DNA of 64,000 nucleotides from Nocardioides phosphati (GTDB lineage: Bacteria > Actinomycetota > Actinomycetes > Propionibacteriales > Nocardioidaceae). A program made the position numbers and the translations under genes. Shown in pieces: positions 25,891 to 40,600 of the stretch (positions within the stretch are counted from its first letter, which is position 1; the number at the start of each line of letters is the position of its first letter). The notes under the pieces were generated by a model. That model was given only the letters and a program-made list of their open reading frames with translations. It did no database searches and was not told the origin of the DNA. The DNA is taken from positions 765,949 through 829,948 of the forward strand of contig NZ_BMNI01000001.1 in the NCBI RefSeq assembly GCF_014646375.1. The letters run 5' to 3'.

Positions 25891-26573
25891 GGGAGCGCGA
25901 CCCGTGCGAGCGCAGCCTCGTGCGATGCCAGCGCCGACTCGGGATCCGCCCCGAGGCCGATGCAGAGGGTGACTCCCATCGGGAGCAGCACCTGGCGGAC
26001 CGGGTCGTCGAAGTCGCTGAAGTGGTTGGCCAGCTCGAGTGTGATGTAGCCGTGGACCGAGCTCCACAGCGCGCCGGCTGCAGCGAGGGGGTCGTTGACG
26101 ACGAGGCCGCCGTTGTCGCCCAACCGCTCCGCCGCCGCGATCACGTGGGCGTATGCCGCGGTGAACGCCGGCGAGTGCCCCGAGCGACGCTCTCCCTTGT
26201 CGGTCGACGGCCGGTAGGTCGCGCGGGTCGACAGCCCGAACATGGCGTCGTACAGGTGGGGGTTCGCCCGGGCGTACGCCAAGGTGGTGAGTGCCATCGT
26301 GAACAGGTCGGTGACCGGATCACTGCTGGGACCGATCTCGGCGAACGCTGCTCCGATCTGCTCGAAGCCGTGGTCCGAGACGGCGTTCATCAGCTCGGGT
26401 ACGCCGCCGAAGTAGTTGTAGACGACCATGCTCGACATCCCGGCCTCCGCGGCGACCGTGCGCGCCTTGACGGCGCCCGGTCCCTGGGTGGCGAGCAGGT
26501 TGACCGTCGCGGCGATCAGGCGCTCGGAGATCCCGTTGGAGGGAGACTGTGCAGTCGTCGTGTCCTCGGCCAT
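25887..26573 (-). CDS. TetR-family regulator
   Basis: 228 residues. HTH region GISERLIAATVNLLATQG, then ARTVAAEAGMSSMVVYNYFGGVPELMNAV at residues ~15-65. The C-terminal domain resembles the TetR_C WHG-type group (ALWSSVHGYITLEL). It starts 4 bases after the stop of the GMC oxidoreductase gene and so is part of that operon. A natural target is the AATAAC/GTTATT palindrome at 28211 upstream of the operon and of the divergent crotonase gene. ATG at 26573 is chosen; upstream in-frame residues do not look like protein. Confidence 0.82.
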   Translation of the reverse strand: MAEDTTTAQSPSNGISERLIAATVNLLATQGPGAVKARTVAAEAGMSSMVVYNYFGGVPELMNAVSDHGFEQIGAAFAEIGPSSDPVTDLFTMALTTLAYARANPHLYDAMFGLSTRATYRPSTDKGERRSGHSPAFTAAYAHVIAAAERLGDNGGLVVNDPLAAAGALWSSVHGYITLELANHFSDFDDPVRQVLLPMGVTLCIGLGADPESALASHEAALARVALP

Positions 26574-26577
26574 GCCG

Positions 26578-28182
26578 CTATCGTCCCAAACCGGCCGCCG
26601 GGACCTGCGCCATCGCATGCTCCGCGAGCGCAGTGATGGTGAGCGCAGGGTTCACGCCGGGATTCGCCGGCAGGGCAGCGGCGTCGCAGACGAGCATGTT
26701 CCGGTAGCCGAACACGCTGAGATCCGCATCGACGACGCCGGTCGCGTCCGTGGCTCCGATGACGGCACCGCCGAGGACGTGAGCGGTCATCGGCATGTTG
26801 CCGAGCGCCTCGAAGACGCTGCTCTGGGCAATGCCGCCGGTCCGGTCCGCCAGCCACCTGGCCACCGCGTGCCCGGCATCGAGGTACGTCGGCGCGGGTC
26901 GACCGGGGTCGACCCGCGTCACGATCCGGTAGCCACGACCCAGCCGGCGGCGCCTGGCCTGGAAGCGGATCGCGTTGTCGCGCGGCTGCATGACCAGCAT
27001 CATCAGCGTCCGCCTGCTCCAGCCTGACCGAAGGGTGGCGAGCCATCTCCGCGGGTGCCGGGCCACCGAGCCCGCCCAGCGCAGCCGCCTCTGCCAGCGG
27101 CCTCCTTCACCGACCAGCACCGTGAAGAGAAGCCTCATGACGTCGGCGCGGCGTCCGTAGGTGAGGAACTCGACCTGGGTGTCGCCATCGATGATCACCC
27201 GACTGCTCGCGGTGACGTCGCGCCACGTCTCGATGTCGGACGGAAGCAGGACGGAGAGGACAGCTTCGCTGTTGGTCCGCACCAGTGCGCCGAGCTGGTT
27301 GCTGATGCGTGGCAGTGAGCCGCGGCCCTTGCAGTCGGCGAGGAGCTCGTTGGTGCCCACCGCGCCCCCGGCGAACACGACACCGCGGGCGGTGGACGTC
27401 TGCACGTCCCGCCTGAGCAGCCTGCCCGGGCGCCGGGTCGTGACGCGGTACCCCTGACTACCGTCGGCGGCTCCGAGTGGCCTGACGTCGATGACCTCGC
27501 GCTCCGGGAGGATCGTCGCGCCGGCCCTGGCTGCGAACCACAGATAGTTCTTGGTCAGCCGGTTCGCCGCGCCCGTGCGGCAGCCGGTCATGCACTCGCC
27601 GCATCGCGTGCAGCCGGTGCGGTCCGGGCCGGTGCCCCCGAAGTACGGGTCGGGGACCGTCTTGCCCGGCTCGCCGAAGTAGACCGCGACCGGAGCCGGA
27701 GCGAAGCTCCCGCGGGCGGCGAAGTGGTCCGCGACGTCGCGCGTCAGGCGCATGGTCACGGACTCCTACGGCGTCGTGGCGACGCCCAGCATGCGCTCGG
27801 CCTCGGCGTACGGGCGGGCGAGGAGCTGCTGCCAGTCAGCCAGGTCGTTCCACTGCGGGTCGGTGAAGAACGGATCCTGTGCGCGGAACAGCACGCCGCC
27901 GTACACCAGGCTTCCCCCGCCGACCCCGGTCTGGGTCGAGCTGAACACGTGCCCGAACAGGACGTTGCGCATGATCCCGCGCAGTCCCAGCGCGGGTGCC
28001 CAGAAGAAGCGCCGGTCGGAGGCGGACCGGGGGAGATCCTCATCGGCGTAGTCGCGACCACGTTCGACGACGGCGACGCGGTATCCCTTCTCGGCGAGGC
28101 GCAGGGCGGCGACGCTGCCGCCGAAGCCGGAGCCCACGACGATCCAGTCGTGGTCCAGCGGGGGATGGGTGGCGTTGCTCAC
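26578..28182 (-). pseudogene. GMC-family oxidoreductase interrupted by in-frame amber codon
   Basis: The reading frame is continuous over 535 codons, the family's usual length, except for a TAG at 27768-27766 after codon 138. The N-terminal part has the FAD motif VVGSGFGGSVAALRLAEKG and GVGGGSLVYGGV. The C-terminal part has TGCTRCGECMTGCRTGAANRLTKNYL, a FAD contact region, and DAAALPANPGVNPALTITALAEH. These mark a cholesterol-oxidase/GMC-like flavoprotein. No frameshift is needed: both halves lie in one frame, and a GTG follows three codons after the TAG. It may be a true nonsense mutation, a sequencing error, or two coupled polypeptides. GTG start at 28182 with GAGGAG upstream. The TetR gene follows in the operon. 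Confidence 0.8.
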
Positions 28183-28210
28183 GGCGTCTCCTCGGGGCTT
28201 GTCGAGGCAG

Positions 28211-28225
28211 AATAACTTCGTTATT
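28211..28225. promoter_or_regulatory. candidate operator, perfect AATAAC-TTC-GTTATT dyad
   Basis: A 15-base perfect inverted repeat with a 3-base centre in the 95-bp region between the divergent GMC oxidoreductase and crotonase genes. It is AT-rich in a very GC-rich setting and sits where it could block both promoters. The TetR protein encoded in the GMC operon (25887-26573) is the natural candidate to bind it. Confidence 0.55.
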
Positions 28226-28277
28226 GTCTGAGGACAAGGGGCGCCCCCGCCCGTCAGATCCGTAACGGAGACCGGTC

Positions 28278-29240
28278 ATGGCAGAAGAAGTTCGCGGCAA
28301 CATCGAGATCGAGGACCGCGGTGCCGTCCTCGTCGCCCGCATCGACGGCGGGCCGCTGGGCCTCTTCGGCAACGACATCGCCGAGCAGCTCGACGCGCTC
28401 GTCGACCGCGCCGACGCCGACCCGGAGGTCCAGGCTGTCGTCTTCACGGGCACGCACCCCGGCCGTTTCGTCTCCCACGCCGAGGTGCGCTGGCTGCAGG
28501 AGGGCGGCGCGAAGGTGCCGTCTGTCGGGGTCCGGGGTGCCGCCGCCCTCGCCCGTACGGCGCGTGGCGTCAACCGCGCCGGCGGGCTCAAGCCCGTGCT
28601 CGGGAAGACGCCGTTGTGGCCCGCCGTGCAGCTGGAGCGGGTGCACCAGACCTTCCTCAAGATGAACCGCAGTGGCGTCATCTTCATCGCCGCGCTCAAC
28701 GGCTCGGCGCTCGGCCTCGGGGCCGAGTTCGCCTGGGCCAACGACCTGCGCGTGATGGCGGACGGCGACTTCGTCATCGGTCAGCCGGAGGTGCTGCTCG
28801 GGATCATGCCGGGCGGTGGCGGCAGCCAGCGGCTCCCGCGGCTGGTCGGCAACCACCGGGCGCTGCTGGCGATCCTCTCCGGCGAGCCGTTCACGCCGGC
28901 GGCAGCGCTCGAGGTCGGCGCCGTGGACGAGGTCGTCGAGCCGGCCTGGGTGCTCGACCGTGCGCTGGAGCTCGCCGCCCACCTCGGGTCGCGCCCGAAG
29001 TCGTCGCGCGCGGCGATCAAGCGGTCGGTCTACTTCGGTGGCTCGGCCGGACTCGAGGAGGGGCTCCACATCGAGCGCTCCGAGTTCCTCGCCACCGCAC
29101 TCTCCGACATCGGTCAGGAGCTGATGCTCGACTACATGGCCAACACCGAGGCCAGCGGAGAGCTGCCGCTCTACCAGCCCGGCGTCTTCGACGACGTCCT
29201 CGAACGCGGGACCACCCGTGGCGCGGGAGCGATCCGATGA
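28278..29240 (+). CDS. enoyl-CoA hydratase/isomerase family (crotonase)
   Basis: 320 residues. Crotonase fold with oxyanion-hole segments at HPGRFVSHAEV and ALNGSALGLGAEFAWANDLRVMA, then GQPEVLLGIMPGGGGSQRLPRLVG, where one active-site Glu is normally found. An insert of about 30 residues between the first oxyanion segment and NRSGVIFIAAL, plus a longer C-terminus, makes it larger than typical 260-residue hydratases. It would hydrate, isomerise or cleave an acyl-CoA intermediate. It overlaps the following hydrolase gene by 4 bases. Confidence 0.88.
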   Translation: MAEEVRGNIEIEDRGAVLVARIDGGPLGLFGNDIAEQLDALVDRADADPEVQAVVFTGTHPGRFVSHAEVRWLQEGGAKVPSVGVRGAAALARTARGVNRAGGLKPVLGKTPLWPAVQLERVHQTFLKMNRSGVIFIAALNGSALGLGAEFAWANDLRVMADGDFVIGQPEVLLGIMPGGGGSQRLPRLVGNHRALLAILSGEPFTPAAALEVGAVDEVVEPAWVLDRALELAAHLGSRPKSSRAAIKRSVYFGGSAGLEEGLHIERSEFLATALSDIGQELMLDYMANTEASGELPLYQPGVFDDVLERGTTRGAGAIR

Positions 29241-30136
29241 CCGGCCATGTCGTCGTACGCCACGACGTCACGTTCGACTCCGACGGCGACAGCTGCGCCG
29301 CCTGGCTCTTCCTTCCGCAGGGTGTGGAGCGCTCACCGGTCGTCGTGCTCGGGCACGGGTTGGGGGCCAGTCGGGAGATGCGCGTGGACGCCTTCGCCGA
29401 GCGCTTCGCCGCCGCCGGGATCGCCGCTCTTGCCTTCACCCACCGCAACTTCGGTACGTCGGGCGGCGCGCTCCGCCAGGTCGTGTCGATCAGGCAGCAG
29501 CTCGAGGACTGGGAGTCGGCGCTCCGCTACGTGAAGGCCCACCCCGCCCTCGACGGATCGCGCGTCGCGGTCTGGGGCTCGTCGCTGGGCGGGGGCAACG
29601 CGATCACCGTCGCGTCGCGCCACCCCGAGCTGGCCGCGGCGGTCGCGCAGTGTCCCTTCACCAGTGGTGTGGCGACCTCCCTGGCGCTGGGTCCGGTGAG
29701 CAGTGCCCGGCTGCTGCCCGCCGTGCTCGCCGACCTGGTTGCCCAGGCGCGGGGCGGCTCCCCGGTGCTCGTGCCGCTCGCCGGCGAGGCGCGCGCGAAG
29801 GCCCTGATGGCCGGTCCCGGCGTCCTCGAGGACTGCCAGTCGCTGATGCCGGCGGGGGAGACCTTCCGCAACGAGGCAGCGGCGCGGATCGTGCCCGCCA
29901 TCGCCCTCAGCCGACCGGGCCGTGCCGCGCGCAACGTCGAGGCGCCGATCCTGTTCTGCGTGTGCGAGCAGGACACCGTCACGCCGCCGAAGCCGACGTT
30001 GCGCTACGCCCGCAGGGCGCCGCGAGGGGAGGTCAGGACCTATCCGGCCAGCCACTTCGACATCTACGTCGGCGAGCAGTTCGAGGCGGCCGTGGCCGAC
30101 CAGACCGAGTTCCTGGTCCGGCACCTGGACGCCTGA
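29237..30136 (+). CDS. alpha/beta hydrolase, dienelactone hydrolase-like
   Basis: 299 residues. LGHGLGASREMRVDAFAERFAAAGIAALAF is the typical first part of serine-hydrolase folds, and VWGSSLGGGNAI carries the nucleophile Ser. CEQDTVTPP provides the acid and YPASHFDIYVG the His. It resembles the alpha/beta hydrolases that act beside crotonases in aliphatic or aromatic breakdown. The 4-base overlap with the crotonase gene implies the two act on linked intermediates. Substrate unknown. Confidence 0.85.
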   Translation: MTGHVVVRHDVTFDSDGDSCAAWLFLPQGVERSPVVVLGHGLGASREMRVDAFAERFAAAGIAALAFTHRNFGTSGGALRQVVSIRQQLEDWESALRYVKAHPALDGSRVAVWGSSLGGGNAITVASRHPELAAAVAQCPFTSGVATSLALGPVSSARLLPAVLADLVAQARGGSPVLVPLAGEARAKALMAGPGVLEDCQSLMPAGETFRNEAAARIVPAIALSRPGRAARNVEAPILFCVCEQDTVTPPKPTLRYARRAPRGEVRTYPASHFDIYVGEQFEAAVADQTEFLVRHLDA

Positions 30137-30148
30137 GCCACACGAAAC

Positions 30149-31561
30149 CTACGCGAGCCGCGCAAGCGCGCGGGTGGCGGCGTTGTAGCCGCACATCCCG
30201 TGGGCACCAGCGCCCGGAGGGGTGGCGGCCGAGCAGAGGTAGACCCCCTCGACGCCGGTGGCGTAGGGGTCGAGTGCGACCCGGGGCCGGAAGAGCAGCT
30301 GGAGCGGGTCGTTGGCCCCGGTGACGATGTCGCCGCCGACGTAGTTCTCGTTGTGCTCGCTCATCGCCGTCGTCGAGCGCACGTACGTCGCCCGGATCCG
30401 GTCGCGGAAGCCCGGGGCGAACTGCTCGATCCGCTGCACGATCGCCTCCGTGGCGTCGCCGGTGTAGCCCGCAGGCACGTGGGCGTAGGCGTAGAGCGGG
30501 TGGACGTCGCCGACCGATCGCGTCGGGTCGGCGACGTACTGCTGCCCGACCAGCACGAAGGGCCGCTCAGGCATCCGGCCGGCGGTGACGTCACGCTCGG
30601 CGGCGGCGATCTCGGCGAGGTCGCCGCCGAGGTGGACGGTGCCCGCGATGCGGGAGCCCTCGTGGGTCCAGGGCACGCCGCCCTCGACGGCGAAGTCGAC
30701 CTTGAAGGCGCCGGGACCGTGCCGGTAGCGGGTGTACGCGCGGCGCACGCGGCCCGGCAGCCGCTCGCCGATGATGGCGGCCGCGGCCCGGGGCGTCATG
30801 TCGAGCATGACCAGGTCGGGGCCGCCGAGCTCGTCGAGGGACCCGACCCGGCGACCGGTCTCGAACTCCGCGCCGTGCTCTGCCGCCCGCTTGAGGATCG
30901 CGTCGCGGATCGCCACCGATCCGCCCTGCGCGACCGGCCACCCGTCGGCCTGGGCAGCGGTCACGAGCGCGACGCCGATCGCCGAGGAAGCGATGCTGCC
31001 CAGCTCCTGGAAGGAGTGGGCAGCGACGCCTGCGAAGAGGGCGCGGGCCTCCGGGGTCGGGAAGTGGCGGGCCAGCAGGGTCGCCGGCAGCGCGGAGGAG
31101 AGCCCGAAGCGCGCCAGGTGGATCGGGTGGCGCGGCAGGTGGAGGACCGGTTGCAGGATCTCCTGGCTGATCGTGTCGAACCGCTGGACGAGCGGTCCGA
31201 AGACCTGGCTCCACGTGCGGCCCGCCTCGCCCAGCCCGGCGGCGGTCTCGGCCACCGACCGGCGTACGACGGCACCGCGGCCGCCGTCGAGCGGGTGGGC
31301 CGTCTCCGCCTCTGCCCAGCGCCAGGTCAGGCCAGCCCGCGCGAGGTCGAACCGCGCGGCGAAGGGCGAGGCGAGCGCAAACGGGTGGAAGCCGGAGCAT
31401 TCGTCGTGGACCAGCCCCGGGAGGGTGAGCTCGGCAGAGCGCGTGCCGCCGCCGAGGGTGTCCGCGGCCTCGATGACCCGGACCTGAACCCCCTCGGCGG
31501 CGAGGGTGAGGGCAGCAGCGAGGCCGTTGGGCCCGCTGCCGACGACGACGGCGGTGGTCAC
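30149..31561 (-). CDS. phytoene desaturase-like FAD-dependent oxidoreductase
   Basis: 470 residues from GTG 31561. FAD dinucleotide motif VVVGSGPNGLAAALTLAAEG and VRVIEAADTLGGGTRS at the N-terminus; the C-terminal FAD motif GVYLCSAATPPGAGAHGMCGYNAA. It belongs to the CrtI/NAD(P)-binding amine-oxidoreductase-like group, widespread in actinobacteria and mostly of unknown substrate. No phytoene synthase or other carotenoid genes are visible. The start is chosen by the family's usual position; an upstream GTG at 31603 has no ribosome site. It could act on lipids or terpenoids along with the neighbouring catabolic genes. Confidence 0.85.
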   Translation of the reverse strand: MTTAVVVGSGPNGLAAALTLAAEGVQVRVIEAADTLGGGTRSAELTLPGLVHDECSGFHPFALASPFAARFDLARAGLTWRWAEAETAHPLDGGRGAVVRRSVAETAAGLGEAGRTWSQVFGPLVQRFDTISQEILQPVLHLPRHPIHLARFGLSSALPATLLARHFPTPEARALFAGVAAHSFQELGSIASSAIGVALVTAAQADGWPVAQGGSVAIRDAILKRAAEHGAEFETGRRVGSLDELGGPDLVMLDMTPRAAAAIIGERLPGRVRRAYTRYRHGPGAFKVDFAVEGGVPWTHEGSRIAGTVHLGGDLAEIAAAERDVTAGRMPERPFVLVGQQYVADPTRSVGDVHPLYAYAHVPAGYTGDATEAIVQRIEQFAPGFRDRIRATYVRSTTAMSEHNENYVGGDIVTGANDPLQLLFRPRVALDPYATGVEGVYLCSAATPPGAGAHGMCGYNAATRALARLA

Positions 31562-31846
31562 GTCCTCGCCCCGGCGGCAGGACACTGGCCGTGGTCGACG
31601 CACGCAGGGAGGCAGCAGAGCACGCTGGTGATGATCACGGGCTGCCCCGTACCCCGGTGTCCGGCGATGACGCGCCGGTGCGCGTCGAGAACGCCGCGGA
31701 CATCGACCGCACCTGGCCGACCCGGCCGTCTCGCCAACCCGACACCGCGCGGCGCAGTCAGGAAGTTGTCAGGTCGAGGGCCGCAGGCTGACCCGATGAC
31801 GACGACCACGGCTGGGGCTCCGCGCACCACAGGAGAAGAAGTCCAC
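31562..31846. other. non-coding spacer upstream of flavoprotein gene
   Basis: Part of a stretch of nearly 400 bases without a conventional gene (31562-31954). It should hold the promoter of the minus-strand flavoprotein gene. I see no convincing operator or RNA. An in-frame ATG at 31796 would extend the micro-ORF that follows to 28 codons. Confidence 0.4.
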
Positions 31847-31882
31847 ATGCTGCTGCACGACGTGACGTCGTACAGCTTCTGA
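31847..31882 (+). CDS. candidate micro-ORF, 11-residue peptide
   Basis: ATG to TGA encodes MLLHDVTSYSF. A strong purine-rich site (AGGAGAAGAAG) ends about 5 bases before the ATG, and a 16-bp hairpin follows 32 bases after the stop on the same strand. These two signals suggest a real short transcript, such as a leader peptide or small bioactive peptide. No homologue is recognised and chance cannot be excluded. Longer form from ATG 31796: 28 residues. Confidence 0.3.
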   Translation: MLLHDVTSYSF

Positions 31883-31914
31883 CCCGTCGACGAGGCATCG
31901 CGGGGAGGAGAACG

Positions 31915-31949
31915 CAGGAGGCCGGGCCCGTCACGGGCCCGGCCTCCTG
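31915..31949. terminator. strong intrinsic hairpin, probably bidirectional
   Basis: A perfect 16-bp GC-rich stem (the arm begins CAGGAGGCCGGG) with a three-base TCA loop. It lies 5 bases beyond the stop of the giant carboxylase gene on the minus strand and 32 bases after the micro-ORF on the plus strand. It is the most stable hairpin I found in the window. Confidence 0.8.
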
Positions 31950-31954
31950 TCGCG

Positions 31955-37513
<5,559 letters not shown>

Positions 37514-37586
37514 CAACAACCTCCGGGGCCTGCGCCCCGAGGGCGCGTCGATAGAACGAGAAGCTTCTGCAGGGATCGTCTCAAAA

Positions 37587-37627
37587 CATGAGGGAATACT
37601 CAAGAAAAACTTGAGCAAAGGCTCATG
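37587..37627. promoter_or_regulatory. paired operators between carboxylase and FAS genes (FasR-like)
   Basis: Site 1 is CATGAG-n6-CTCAAG (37587-37604). Site 2 is CTTGAG-n6-CTCATG (37610-37627), the mirror image of site 1. Their centres are 23 bp apart. Together they also nest as AAACATGAG/CTCATGTTT outside and CTCAAG/CTTGAG inside. The pair ends 11 bases before the FAS start codon. Mycobacterial FasR is known to bind tandem inverted repeats in the fas promoter; identity with that system is inferred. Confidence 0.65.
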
Positions 37628-37638
37628 TTTCTGTTCTC

Positions 37639-40600
37639 ATGGTTCTCGTGACCCCAGACACCGCCCTCACCCCCGCCGCCCCTGCCCCCTCCGCGCCCCT
37701 CAAGGAGCGCACCTCGACCAAGCGCCTCCTGGACCGCCTCGCCGCGGGCACGCCCTTCGCCGTCGCGTTCGGTGGTCAGGGCGCCGACTGGCTCGAGCCG
37801 CTCGCCGAGCTCGTCCGGGTCCACCGCCTCGAGCTGGGCTCCCTCGTCGTCGCTGCCGACGCCCGCCTCGCGCCCGTCGCGCAGGACCTGCTCCACGCCG
37901 ACGCCGAGTTCCAGCCGCTGACCTGGCTCGACGGCGTCGCCGAGGCCCACTCCTCCGAGGTCGAGGACGCTCCCGACCTCCCGTCGGTCGAGCGCCTGCG
38001 CGCTCCCTCCCGCTCCCTCCCCGGCATCACGCTGGGCCACCTGGCCGCGATCCGCGCGGTGCGCGAGCTGGGGCTCGACCTGCGCGGCGCCGTGGCCAGC
38101 ATCGGCCACTCCCAGGGCTGCCTCCCGATCGCCGTCCTCGACGGCGCCGACGAGGCCGACGTCCTCGCCCTCGCCCGCCTCCTGGGTGCGGCGACCGAGG
38201 TCGTTGGCGTACGACGTGGCCTCCTGGGGGAGTGCCTCGTCGCCGTCCCGCGTCCCCGCGCCGAGCTGCAGGAGCTGATCGACACCCTGCCGGCCTCGAG
38301 CCGCATCGTCCCGGCGATCGTCAACGGCGCCTCCGCGACCGTCGTCTCGGGTCCGGCCGTCGGCCAGGCCCGCCTGCGCGAGGCCCTCGGTGACAAGGTC
38401 ACCGTCGACCCGGTGCTCGCGCGTGCCGCCTACCACCACCCCGAGCTGGCCGAGGCCGTCGACCTCGCCGTCGAGTGGGCCGTCCGCTGCGGCCTCGACG
38501 CCGACTGGGCCCGCGACCTCGCGCACCGCTCGCTCGTCGAGCCGATCGACTGGCCCGCCGCCGTCGAGAGCGTCGCCAACGCCGGCGCCCGCTGGCTCCT
38601 CGACCTGGGCCCGGTCAACCTGGCCAGCCAGATCTCCGCCCCGACCGCCCGTGCCCACGGCATCGGCATCGTCGCCCCGACGACCGCCCGCGGCCTGCGC
38701 GAGCTCACCGTCGCCGGTGCCGCTCCGCGCCCGACCGCCGCGTGGTCGTCGTTCGCGCCCGAGGTCGTCGAGCTCCCCGACGGCAGCAAGCGTGTCGAGA
38801 CGCGCTTCACCCGCCTGACCGGCCGCTCGCCCGTCGTCCTGGCCGGCATGACGCCGACCACCGTCGACCCCGCGATCGTCGCCGCCGCCGCCAACGCCGG
38901 CTTCTGGGCCGAGCTCGCCGGTGGTGGCCAGGTCACCGAGGAGATCTTCGCCGAGAACCTCGAGCGCCTCGGTGGCCTCCTCGAGCCGGGCCGCACCGCG
39001 GCGTTCAACGCGCTGCTGCTCGACCCCTACCTCTGGAAGCTCCAGCTCGGCGGCAACCGCCTGGTCCAGAAGGCCCGCGCGGCCGGTGCGGCCCTCGACG
39101 CGGTCGTCGTGACCGCCGGCGTCCCCGAGGTCGACGACGCCGTCTCCCTCATCGAGGAGCTGCGCGAAGGCGGCATCGAGTACGTCGTCTTCAAGCCGGG
39201 CACCGTCGCCCAGATCAAGAAGGTCCTCCAGATCGCCGACGAGGTCGCCCCCGTCCCGGTGATCATCCAGGTCGAGGGCGGCAAGGCCGGTGGCCACCAC
39301 AGCTGGGAGGACCTCGACGCGCTCCTCCTCGCGACGTACGCCGACCTGCGCCGCCGCAGCAACGTCGTCGTCTGCGTGGGTGGCGGCATCGGCACGCCCG
39401 AGACCGCTGCCTCCTACGTGACGGGTGCCTGGGCCACGTCCCACGGCCAGCCCGCGATGCCGCTCGACGGCGTGCTCATCGGCACCGCCGCGATGGCGAC
39501 CCTCGAGGCCACGACCTCGCCGGCCGTCAAGCAGCTGCTCGTCGAGACCCCGGGCACCGATGTCTGGCTCGAGGACGGCATCGTCGACGGCGGCATGACC
39601 TCCGGTCGCAGCCAGCTCGGCGCCTCCATCCACGAGGTCGAGAACACCTCCGCGAAGGTCGGCCGGATCCTCGACGAGGTCGCCGGCGACGCCGACGCCG
39701 TCGCGGCCCGCCGGGACGAGATCGCCGAGCTCCTCGACCAGACCGCCAAGCCCTACTTCGGCGACGTCGCCTCCATGACGTACGCCGGGTGGCTGGCCCG
39801 GTTCCTCGAGCTCTCCGCCACCCCGGAGTGGCTCGACGTCACGATCCGCGACCGCTTCCACGCGCTGGTGCAGCGCGCCGAGGCCCGCCTCGCCGAGGCC
39901 GACCACGGCACGATCCCGACGCTCTTCCCGGCGGCCTCCGACGTCGAGGACGGCGCTGCCGCGCTCGCGGCCCTCCGCTCGGCGTACCCGGCGGCCGACA
40001 CGGTGCAGCTGCACCCGGCCGACCTGCCGTTCTTCCTGACGGTCTGCCGTCGTCCCGGCAAGCCGGTGCCGTTCGTGCCGGTCATCGACGCCGACGTGCG
40101 CCGCTGGTGGCGCGCCGACTCGCTGTGGCAGTCGCACGACCCGCGCTTCCCGGCCGACGCCGTCTCGATCATCCCGGGCCCGGTGGCCGTCGCCGGCATC
40201 ACCCAGGTCGACGAGCCCGTGGCCGACCTGCTGCGCCGCTTCGAGGCCGGCATCCTGGACGCCGTCTCCGACGGCGCTCCGGCGGTCGTCCCCGGCCTGC
40301 GCCGTGCTCCCGACACCACCGGTGCCGTCTCCCTCGTGCTCGCCGCCCCCGACGCCGTCTGGGCCGGCCGCACCGTCATCAACCCGGTCCACCGCCTGGG
40401 CGACGACTGGCTGGTCGTCACCCCGGAGCGTGCCGAGCACCCGGCCACCGGCTCGGTGCTCACCGCCGAGGGCGAGGTCGCGCTCCTGGAGGTGCCGCTC
40501 GGCGCCACCACGCTCCGCTTCCGCATCGCTGCGGGCGCCGACGTCGCCGCGGGCGCTGCCCCGGTCGTGCTCAACCCCGACACCGAGATGGCCGCGCTGC

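Noticed and set aside
30200..31882. 560-codon plus-strand frame over the flavoprotein gene
   Set aside because: Antisense shadow of the phytoene-desaturase-like gene. Only its last codons, with their own ribosome site, were kept as a possible micro-ORF.
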